From assembly GCF_014201315.1 (NCBI RefSeq), contig NZ_JACHDY010000003.1, forward strand, positions 124,001 to 188,000: DNA of 64,000 nucleotides, written 5' to 3'. The notes beneath the pieces are model-generated. The model ran no database searches, had not been told where the DNA came from, and saw nothing but the letters and a program-made list of their open reading frames with translations. This document shows, piece by piece, positions 21,256 through 27,799 of this stretch (the stretch's first letter is position 1; each line of letters begins with the position of its first letter). A program made the position numbers and the translations under genes. The stretch is from Edaphobacter lichenicola. Lineage in GTDB: Bacteria; Acidobacteriota; Terriglobia; Terriglobales; Acidobacteriaceae.

Positions 21256-23145
21256 ATGAGTAAGATTCTCGAGACAATTAACTCTCCCGCTGATGTGAAG
21301 AAGCTTTCGATTGCGGAGCTGACGCAGTTGGCAGAGGAGATTCGGGCGCGACTGATTGTGGGGGTTGCAAAGACGGGCGGACATATCGGTCCGAATCTTG
21401 GTGTCGTCGAACTGACGCTGGCGATGCACTATGTGTTCGACACTCCGACGGATAGCTTTGTCTTCGATGTGAGTCATCAGGCTTATGTGCACAAGCTGCT
21501 GACGGGGCGGGAGAAGCTGTTTCATACGATTCGGCAGCCTGGTGGTTTGAATGGATTTATGCTGCGCACCGAGAGCGAGCATGACAGCTATGGAGCAGGG
21601 CATGCCGGTACGGCGCTTAGTGCGGCACTGGGGATGGCTGTTGGCCGCGACATGGCAGGTGGGAAAGAACACATCGTCGCGCTGGCGGGGGATGCGGCGT
21701 TTACGAATGGAATCTCGTTTGAAGCGTTGAATAATATTGCGGCTCAGACCAAGAGATTGATCGTGGTGTTGAACGATAACGCGTGGTCGATCGATAAGAA
21801 CGTTGGGGCGATTGCGGAGTACTTCCACAAGATCGTGACGAATCCTACGATCTCGAGCCTGCACGATAGAGCGGCCGATCTGTTGGAGCGTTTTGGCGGT
21901 AAGACGGTGCGGCATGTTGCTCGCAAGGCGGAAGAGGCGGCGAAGGGTTTGATTGGGCCGGGCACGCTCTTCGAAGAGTTTGGGCTGAGCTACTTTGGGC
22001 CGCTCGATGGACATAATCTGCCGCTACTGATTGAGACATTCAACTTTTTGAAGCAGCAGAATAAGCCGGTGGTGCTGCATGCGATCACTCAAAAAGGAAA
22101 GGGTTTTCAGCCTGCGATTGAGAAGCAGAAGAAGTTTCATGGGCTGGGGCCTTACGACGCGCAGACCGGTGAGACCAAGCCTGCGGGACAGAAGACATAC
22201 TCTGAGATATTTGCGGAGTCTCTGACGAAGCTGGCTACGGCGAACGATAAGGTTGTGGCGATTACCGCTGCGATGCCGAACGGCACGGCGCTCGACCTTT
22301 TTCGGCCGCATCATCCGAAGCGGTACTTCGACGTGGGGATCGCTGAGGAGCACGCGGTAATCTTTGCGGCCGGCATGGCGACGAAGGGGTATAAGCCTTT
22401 TTGCGCGATCTACTCGACGTTTTTGCAGCGGGCGTTCGACCAGGTAGTGCATGATGTCTGTCTGCAGAACCTGCCCGTGGTGTTCTGCATGGACCGCGGC
22501 GGGTTGAGCGGGGATGATGGGCCGACGCATCATGGGCTGTTCGATATCAGCTATCTGCGCAGTGTGCCGAACCTGGTACATATGGTGCCGAAGGATGAAG
22601 ACGAGTTGGCCGACATGATGTATACGGCGATGCTGCATGAAGGGCCAAGCGCGATTCGATATCCGCGTGGGACTGGGCCGGGCGTTCAAGTGAAAGAGCA
22701 GCCGGTGGCGCTTGAGATCGGCAAGGCTGAGGTGATCCGCGATGGAGTGGATGTTGCTATCTTTGGCCTGGGTGCGATGTTGCCGGAGGCGGTCCGACTG
22801 GCGGAGATGTTGAAGCTGGAAGGGTTTTCTGCAGCGGTGATTAATCCGCGTTTTGCGAAGCCGGTGGATCGTGATTGTGTCGGGGAGTTCGGTGGCCGCT
22901 GCGGGTTGGTGATTACGTTAGAGGATCATGTGCTTGCGGGTGGGTTTGGCTCGGCCGTGATGGAGACGCTGAACGAACTTGAGTTGCAGGTTCCGGTGGT
23001 GAGGGTGGGCTGGCCGGATGCGTTTATCGAGCATGGCAAGGTGGAGTCGTTGCGGGAGAAGTATGGCCTTACGGCTGAGGCGGCGCTTGAGAGATCGAGA
23101 CCTTATCTCAGCAAGATGATGGAGCAGGTTCTCGCAAAGCACTAG
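21256..23145 (+). CDS. dxs: 1-deoxy-D-xylulose-5-phosphate synthase, divergent type
   Basis: The protein has 629 residues with ATG at 21256. It has the DXS layout: HIGPNLGVVELTLAMHYVF near the N-terminus with the catalytic His, LDGHN in the linker, KRYFDVGIAEEHAVIFAAGMA with the catalytic Glu, and MDRGGLSGDDGPTHHGLFD. The thiamine-diphosphate motif is altered: the usual GDGA is GDAA here (residues about 145-148), and the DVGHQ motif reads DVSHQ. LNDNAWSID supplies the Asn that closes the motif. DXS condenses pyruvate and glyceraldehyde 3-phosphate, the first step of the MEP isoprenoid route, which also supplies the undecaprenyl carrier of wall synthesis. A TATACT at 21159-21164 may be its -10 box. 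Confidence 0.88.
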   Translation: MSKILETINSPADVKKLSIAELTQLAEEIRARLIVGVAKTGGHIGPNLGVVELTLAMHYVFDTPTDSFVFDVSHQAYVHKLLTGREKLFHTIRQPGGLNGFMLRTESEHDSYGAGHAGTALSAALGMAVGRDMAGGKEHIVALAGDAAFTNGISFEALNNIAAQTKRLIVVLNDNAWSIDKNVGAIAEYFHKIVTNPTISSLHDRAADLLERFGGKTVRHVARKAEEAAKGLIGPGTLFEEFGLSYFGPLDGHNLPLLIETFNFLKQQNKPVVLHAITQKGKGFQPAIEKQKKFHGLGPYDAQTGETKPAGQKTYSEIFAESLTKLATANDKVVAITAAMPNGTALDLFRPHHPKRYFDVGIAEEHAVIFAAGMATKGYKPFCAIYSTFLQRAFDQVVHDVCLQNLPVVFCMDRGGLSGDDGPTHHGLFDISYLRSVPNLVHMVPKDEDELADMMYTAMLHEGPSAIRYPRGTGPGVQVKEQPVALEIGKAEVIRDGVDVAIFGLGAMLPEAVRLAEMLKLEGFSAAVINPRFAKPVDRDCVGEFGGRCGLVITLEDHVLAGGFGSAVMETLNELELQVPVVRVGWPDAFIEHGKVESLREKYGLTAEAALERSRPYLSKMMEQVLAKH

Positions 23146-23160
23146 GTGGAAGGATTTTCG

Positions 23161-23192
23161 AATACGGGTCGCAATTCGCGGCCCGTATTTCC
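23161..23192 (+). terminator. Terminator after dxs
   Basis: An eight-base perfect stem AATACGGG / CCCGTATT with an inner CGC/GCG pairing stands 16 bases after the stop, followed by TTCCTT. The T tract is short, so efficiency is uncertain. Confidence 0.6.
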
Positions 23193-23228
23193 TTAACAAC
23201 GTCGACGGTCATCCCATAGAGGCGGCTT

Positions 23229-23777
23229 TCAAAGATGATGGGTCAGGAGCGCAAGCAGTTCGCTTGTGCGGGCGTGGCGATAGGCAAAGGTGCTGCGAAG
23301 CTGAGAGATGACGAAGAGGCTGTTGGCGATATTCCCAAATTTCCCCAGCGGTAGTTCGTAGTCGACTTTGTCTTCGAGCAGAGTGCCGGGCGTGGGGCTC
23401 CCGGAAACTTCTGTTCGCGTCTCCGACTTTACCTGGTGGCAGTGATGCCAGTAGGCGAAGGGGCCGTGGAGTTGTTGGTCGCAGAAGTGGTCGCTCCAGA
23501 CGAACTCGGAGATCTCTGCATCCCATGAAACTCGAATGGGGGAGTATGGGAAGGGGCGAAAGCTGATGGTGAGCTTCGTTCCAGCACCCGCAGCGATGTT
23601 GTTGATGCTGGAGGAAGTGACGGGTTGCGGGGGTGGGGATGCGATGGATATCTTTTCTATACGGGCCTGCTGCCAAGGGGGCATGAGGCGTGGGAGATTT
23701 TCGGGATTTGAGAAGAAGGCGAAGACTAGTTCGACAGGGTAGGGAAGCCACTGTTTGGAGTGGAAGGTGTGGCGCAT
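23229..23777 (-). CDS. SRPBCC-family protein (cyclase/dehydrase-like)
   Basis: Using ATG 23777 the protein has 182 residues. It begins MRHTFHSKQWLPYPVELVFAFFSNPENLPRLMPPWQQ, the standard opening of the START-like lipid-pocket fold (beta strand, then helix with FxFFxxPxNLxxL). The C-terminal helix region (DKVDYELPLGKFGNIANSLFVISQLRSTFAYRHARTSELL) is also normal for the ligand-binding SRPBCC group. Proteins of this type bind hydrophobic ligands; the ligand is not known here. The frame extends upstream to 23888 but that part is His/Pro-rich and not conserved-looking. Confidence 0.75.
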   Translation of the reverse strand: MRHTFHSKQWLPYPVELVFAFFSNPENLPRLMPPWQQARIEKISIASPPPQPVTSSSINNIAAGAGTKLTISFRPFPYSPIRVSWDAEISEFVWSDHFCDQQLHGPFAYWHHCHQVKSETRTEVSGSPTPGTLLEDKVDYELPLGKFGNIANSLFVISQLRSTFAYRHARTSELLALLTHHL

Positions 23778-23856
23778 CGCTGAGTTGGTTATAGCGTGTT
23801 GCAGGGGAGAGCGCGAGTGATGCGGGCTGCAAATCGGAGTGGGTTTCGTGTGATGA

Positions 23857-23890
23857 GAAAAAAGGCGCCTCGTTGTGAGGCGCCTCAAGG
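23857..23890 (-). terminator. Terminator of the fasciclin gene
   Basis: A nine-base perfect stem AGGCGCCTC / GAGGCGCCT with loop GTTGT (23863-23885) is followed, on the minus strand, by a run of at least six T residues. It lies about 20 bases after the stop of the fasciclin gene and inside the upstream part of the SRPBCC frame, supporting the shorter SRPBCC start. Confidence 0.88.
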
Positions 23891-23909
23891 GATTGCCGGA
23901 GGAAGACGC

Positions 23910-24464
23910 TTAGGTGGGCATGAGGACGGTGTCGATGACATGAATGACACCGTTCGACTGGAAGACATCGGCGGTGGTGATGGTGGCCATGCCGCCTTTG
24001 GTATCAATCAACATGATGTTGCCGCCGGACATGGTGGCCGTGAGATCTTCACCCTGAACCGTCTTGAGGGTGGCCTTGCCGCCGCCCTTGCTGATCATCT
24101 TGACGAGGTCCTTCGAGGAGATTTTGCCGGCTACGACGTGGTAGGTGAGGATCTTGTCCAGCGTGTCTTTGTTCTCGGGCTTGACGAGTGTATCGACGGT
24201 CCCGGCGGGAAGCTTGGCGAACGCATCATCGGTTGGCGCGAAGACGGTGAAGGGGCCGGGGCTGTTGAGGGTGTCGACCAGACCGCCTGCTTTGACCGCA
24301 GCTACGAGGGTCTTGTGGATGGGCGAGTTGACGGCGTTCTCGACGATGGTCTTGGTGGGGTACATGGCAGCGCCGCCGACTTCAGGGTCCCTCTGCGCGT
24401 TTGCGGTGAGTGAAGTGATTGCCAGAGCGGCGACTGCCAGGGTGGTTAGGAATGTCTTCTTCAT
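23910..24464 (-). CDS. Secreted fasciclin (FAS1) domain protein
   Basis: The ATG at 24464 has AAAGGA about nine bases upstream. The 184-residue product starts with a signal peptide (MKKTFLTTLAVAALAITSLTANA). One FAS1 domain fills the rest: TIVENAVNSPIHKTLVAAVKAGGLVDTL, then the H1 motif GPFTVFAPTDDAFAKLP, the YHVVAGKI segment and the final H2-like NGVIHVIDTVLMP. FAS1 domains mediate adhesion at the cell surface. It stands alone, divergent from the DUF2127 gene, with its own terminator. Confidence 0.95.
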   Translation of the reverse strand: MKKTFLTTLAVAALAITSLTANAQRDPEVGGAAMYPTKTIVENAVNSPIHKTLVAAVKAGGLVDTLNSPGPFTVFAPTDDAFAKLPAGTVDTLVKPENKDTLDKILTYHVVAGKISSKDLVKMISKGGGKATLKTVQGEDLTATMSGGNIMLIDTKGGMATITTADVFQSNGVIHVIDTVLMPT

Positions 24465-24723
24465 GATCGTTATCCTTTTGGTGTTGATTGGTTTCCCAGA
24501 AGCTCGTTCCCTGCAGGGGCACTCATAAGCATCTACGTGCGCTTGCTGGGGCTGGATTGGTCTAATTTCCATCATGCTCGTGATATGCCGTTGCAAGAGG
24601 CAGCGTTGCGAGGTCTGTTGGGTGTGCGTAACAGTTAGCGAGAAGATGTTGATGGGGTAAAGATGTGCGTGACACGAAGGGGGCGTTGACAATTCCATCG
24701 AGTCCTCGTCAACTGAAGGTCGG

Positions 24724-25254
24724 ATGATGGTGAAAGAGCCAATTAGTAGTCGCGGGTTGGTACAGACACGTGAGCAGGGGGACCACCCGGCCGGTGTGCA
24801 CGATCGCGGCTTGATGCTGATCGGGCTGTTCAAGCTGGCGAAGGCGATCTTCTTCTTCTGTATCGGTGCGGGTGCGATTCACCTGCTGCATAAAGATATT
24901 GGCGATGAGGTAACGCGGCTGGCGCTGAAGTTGAGGTTTGACCCTGAGAGCCGGCTGGTTGCTTTGTTGCTCCATAAGGCAGACCTGATCGATGCTCATC
25001 GGTTGAGGCAGATCAGTGTAGGGACGTTCGGTTACTCTGCGTTGGCTCTGACCGAGGGGGTCGGACTGCTGCTGGAGAAGGTGTGGGCGGAGTATCTGAC
25101 GCTGATTCTGACGGTCTCTTTTCTGCCGTGGGAGTTGTATGAGCTGGTCCGAAAGCCGGATGGGTTTCGCTTGAGCCTGCTGGTTATCAATCTGGCAGTG
25201 CTTGCGTACCTGGTTTGGCTGCTTCGCCGGAAGAAGTTGTTGGGTGGGAGTTAG
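24724..25254 (+). CDS. DUF2127 family membrane protein
   Basis: The protein has 176 residues. Three or four membrane segments are visible: MLIGLFKLAKAIFFFCIGAGAIHL, the segment around TFGYSALALTEGVGLLL, YLTLILTVSFLPWELYELV and LLVINLAVLAYLVWLL. The opening DRGLMLIGLFKLAKAI and the central EGVGLLLEKVWAEYLT are typical of DUF2127. The function of this family is unknown. A TTGACA at 24686-24691 lies upstream but its -10 partner is poor. Confidence 0.8.
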   Translation: MMVKEPISSRGLVQTREQGDHPAGVHDRGLMLIGLFKLAKAIFFFCIGAGAIHLLHKDIGDEVTRLALKLRFDPESRLVALLLHKADLIDAHRLRQISVGTFGYSALALTEGVGLLLEKVWAEYLTLILTVSFLPWELYELVRKPDGFRLSLLVINLAVLAYLVWLLRRKKLLGGS

Positions 25255-25547
25255 CGTCTTCGCTTTTATTTCGCTTACCAGATGGATTCACGCTCTGCAA
25301 GTAACGGAGTTGGTATGAATCAACGGTGCCAACACTACAGCTAGCGGTTACCTCTTTCGTACACACAAGTAGCTGAGTTTTCCACATCCCGATATGGGAA
25401 ATACACAGAAGTTGCACAAATTAGTTCTTTACAGGGCCGGATACCTCGGCGATGCTGGTGGAGCGAAGTAGAAGATTTTGGAGTTTGGTGGACCAAAGTT
25501 GGTTCCTTGACAACAAATTCTACAACGCGGAGTTGGTTTTGAACCAA
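25255..25547 (+). promoter_or_regulatory. Leader of mraZ with two palindromes (possible MraZ operator)
   Basis: This non-coding stretch carries two inverted repeats of the same core: TTTGGT-GG-ACCAAA (25484-25497) and TTGGTT-TTG-AACCAA (25533-25547), with a third half-site TTGGTT at 25499-25504. A TTGACA (25507-25512) lies between them, but no good -10 follows. MraZ represses its own operon in other bacteria by binding repeated sites just upstream, so these are candidate sites, although they do not match the published TGGG-type boxes. A single near-DnaA-box TTTTCCACA is at 25378-25386. The rest shows nothing recognisable. Confidence 0.45.
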
Positions 25548-25577
25548 AGATGAGGCGGGAGAGGTATCGAGGTCGTT

Positions 25578-26039
25578 ATGTTTCGGGGAAATCACCCAAC
25601 ACGCGTGGACGAAAAGGGCAGATTGAAGCTGCCTGCCGAGTTCAAGCGCCGTGTGGATGAGCTGTACGGCCCCCAGTTCTACATAACGAGCATGGATGGG
25701 AAGCGGGCGCAGGTTTATCCGCTGAAGGAGTGGGAGCAGATCGAGGCGTCGCTTTCGACGATGTCCCCGATGGATCCGGTTCGGAAGAAGTTTCAGGATG
25801 TAACGAACTTCTACGGACAGATGGCAGAGATGGATGCGCAGGGCCGGGTGCTGATTCCGCAGAAGCTGCGGGAGCTGGCCAAGGTGACGGGCGAGGTAAA
25901 TGTCCTGGGGTCGCAGACACTGCTGGAGGTTGTGAATGCAGAGCTGTTCGACGCCGAGATGAAGAAGGCAAGTGGAGCGGTTGAGCTGACGGACGCGGAT
26001 CTGATGGCGTTCGCAGATAAGACCAAGGCAGTTGCTTAG
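25578..26039 (+). CDS. mraZ: Transcriptional regulator MraZ
   Basis: The protein has 153 residues with two AbrB/SpoVT-like halves: FRGNHPTRVDEKGRLKLPAEFKRRV at the start, and a second MAEMDAQGRVLIPQKLRELAKV near residues 77-98. Each has the D-x-K/Q-GR-(L/V)-x-(L/I)-P motif of MraZ. It is the first gene of the dcw cluster and in other species represses it. The next gene follows within 46 bases. Confidence 0.97.
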   Translation: MFRGNHPTRVDEKGRLKLPAEFKRRVDELYGPQFYITSMDGKRAQVYPLKEWEQIEASLSTMSPMDPVRKKFQDVTNFYGQMAEMDAQGRVLIPQKLRELAKVTGEVNVLGSQTLLEVVNAELFDAEMKKASGAVELTDADLMAFADKTKAVA

Positions 26040-26084
26040 CAGGTGCAAGGTGGCCCCCAGGGGCAGCACAGAGGGCGGGTGAAG

Positions 26085-26978
26085 ATGAAGAGTCCGCAAC
26101 ATGTGCCGGTTCTTTTAGAGGAAGTTCTGGAGTATTTGAATGTGCGGCCGGGCGGCGTGATCGTTGATGCGACGTTGGGTCTGGCGGGGCACTCTTTGGA
26201 GATTGCGAAGAGGCTGGGCGGCAAGGGCAAGCTGATTGGCTTTGACCGTGACCCGGAGGCGATGGAGAAGGCTAAAGCAAGGCTTGAGGTTTTACGGGCT
26301 GAGCTTGGCGATGCAATGCCGGAGGTGGCGTTTGAGCCGAGGGCGTTTTCGGAGGCCTCGGGGGTGATTGCACCGGGGAGCCTGGATGGATTGCTTGCTG
26401 ACTTTGGCGTAAGCAGCCTGCAGCTGGACGAGGCGCACAGAGGATTTAGTTTTCGGACCGATGGACCGCTTGATATGCGGATGGATACGCGCAGCGGGGA
26501 GACGGCCGAGCAAGTGGTAAATCAGGAAGACGAAAACGAACTCGCCGACCTGATTTACGAATTCGGAGAGGAAAGGAGGTCGCGGAGAATCGCCAGAGCC
26601 ATTGTTAGGGCCCGGCCGATTACGACTACAGCAGAGTTGGCTCGAATCGTATCGGCCGAGGCCCCACCAATGAAAGGCGAGAAGATACATCCGGCGACAC
26701 GCACCTTTCAGGCACTTCGGATTCGAGTGAATAACGAGTTGGGAGAGATTCAATCGCTGCTGAAGAGCGCGGGGTCTCTGTTGAAGCCGGGCGGGAGGTT
26801 GGTGTTGATCAGCTTCCACTCGTTGGAGGACAGGCTGGTGAAAGACGCGTTCAAGGCGGCGAAGGACGCGAAGATATTTGAGATTTTGACGAAGAAGCCG
26901 GTTGTGGCGGCTGAGCAGGAACAGATGAGAAATCCGCGGTCGCGCAGTGCCAAGATGAGGGCGGCCGAAAAAGTTTAG
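26085..26978 (+). CDS. rsmH: 16S rRNA m4C1402 methyltransferase RsmH
   Basis: Starting at ATG 26085 (GAGGG nine bases upstream) the protein has 297 residues; the GTG at 26043 would add 14. The opening HVPVLLEEVLEYLNVRPGGVIVDATLGLAGHS is diagnostic, with the GLAGHS in place of the common GxGGHS. LLADFGVSSLQLDEAHRGFSFRTDGPLDMRMD and the C-terminal LISFHSLEDRLVKDAF, RNPRSRSAKMRAAEK complete the family pattern. It methylates N4 of C1402 in 16S rRNA using SAM. Confidence 0.96.
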   Translation: MKSPQHVPVLLEEVLEYLNVRPGGVIVDATLGLAGHSLEIAKRLGGKGKLIGFDRDPEAMEKAKARLEVLRAELGDAMPEVAFEPRAFSEASGVIAPGSLDGLLADFGVSSLQLDEAHRGFSFRTDGPLDMRMDTRSGETAEQVVNQEDENELADLIYEFGEERRSRRIARAIVRARPITTTAELARIVSAEAPPMKGEKIHPATRTFQALRIRVNNELGEIQSLLKSAGSLLKPGGRLVLISFHSLEDRLVKDAFKAAKDAKIFEILTKKPVVAAEQEQMRNPRSRSAKMRAAEKV

Positions 26979-26993
26979 GTACAAGATTCTCTA

Positions 26994-27021
26994 TTGCACT
27001 GAAAATGGTGCAGTCTATAGA
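26994..27021 (+). promoter_or_regulatory. Putative promoter between rsmH and ftsL
   Basis: TTGCAC (26994-26999) and TATAGA (27016-27021) are 16 bases apart. The start point would be near 27028, giving ftsL a leader of about 160 nt, which holds the nested hairpins listed next. Confidence 0.5.
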
Positions 27022-27028
27022 GAGAACA

Positions 27029-27187
27029 AGTGATCGGGCCGGGGTTGTCCCACCTTCTTTCAGGCGAAAGACAACTCTGCAACAAAAAGTCCCTTCCTCC
27101 ATAGCGATCCCGGCCCGGTTCGTACGTTGAGGAGAGTGGTACAGATTTCGGGTTCAGGTTTCAGAGGCAGATTTAGAGAGGTGCACG
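27029..27187 (+). ncRNA. Structured 5' leader of ftsL (candidate)
   Basis: The leader contains pairings that nest inside each other: CGGGCCGGG (27035-27043) with CCCGGCCCG (27109-27117); inside that GTTGTC (27044-27049) with GACAAC (27070-27075); and inside that TTTC with GAAA around an AGGC loop (27058-27069). The three helices are compatible at once. No coding frame in the region is plausible. It could be a cis-regulatory element or simply a stable mRNA leader; no known riboswitch class was recognised. Confidence 0.4.
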
Positions 27188-27712
27188 ATGGCAGCTTCGG
27201 CGATGGCAGGACAACAGTTAGAGATGCTAGGTTCGCGGGCGCACAGCCGTGCGGAGTCGCTGACGGCGCGGAATCGTGAGTTGTATGAGACGCAACGGCG
27301 TGCGCGGCGTGGGCCTACGCCTGAGGTCTTCTTTACGAAGCACATCGACAACAGCCGCATTGTGAAGGCGGACGATCCGGAGCGGCGGCGCGAGATGCGC
27401 ACGTTTACCGCGGTGATGAGTGTGTTGTTTGTGCTGGTGATGGTTTATGTCTGGCAGCACTTTTCGGCGATTGAGATTGGTTATCACGTCGAGGCGCAGA
27501 AGGCGCAGGTGGAGCAGTTGCGGGAGGAGAATCGGCAACTGCGGTTGAATGAGGCGCAGTTGACGGATCCGGGTCGGATTGACCGGATTGCCAAGCAGCT
27601 TGGTCTGGGGGAGCCTCAGCCTGGGCAGGTGGTGCGGCCGGAGGGCGGCGGAGATCCGAATGCTCCGGCGTTGGCGCAGGCGAGTGCTCCGGCGATGCAG
27701 ATTGCTCAGTAG
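27188..27712 (+). CDS. ftsL: Cell division protein FtsL
   Basis: The protein has 174 residues. It has the FtsL plan: a cytoplasmic N-terminus, here long and basic (about 75 residues), one membrane segment (AVMSVLFVLVMVYVWQHF, about residues 75-93), then a leucine-zipper-like coiled coil (VEAQKAQVEQLREENRQLRLNEAQL) and a terminal LTDPGRIDRIAKQLGL motif. The C-terminal 35 residues are Pro/Ala/Gly-rich. FtsL forms the FtsQLB complex that activates FtsWI. Position between rsmH and ftsI agrees. Confidence 0.88.
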   Translation: MAASAMAGQQLEMLGSRAHSRAESLTARNRELYETQRRARRGPTPEVFFTKHIDNSRIVKADDPERRREMRTFTAVMSVLFVLVMVYVWQHFSAIEIGYHVEAQKAQVEQLREENRQLRLNEAQLTDPGRIDRIAKQLGLGEPQPGQVVRPEGGGDPNAPALAQASAPAMQIAQ

Positions 27713-27799
27713 TCGGTTGTCGGCAGAGGGTGTTCGACTTTGTTGAGAACGTGAGACGAAGAGGACCAGGAAGTACACTAACGATAAAGCAGGGATGAG

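Noticed and set aside
25378..25386. Near-DnaA-box TTTTCCACA upstream of mraZ
   Set aside because: A single site with one mismatch is expected by chance and no cluster or AT-rich unwinding region is nearby, so no origin is claimed.
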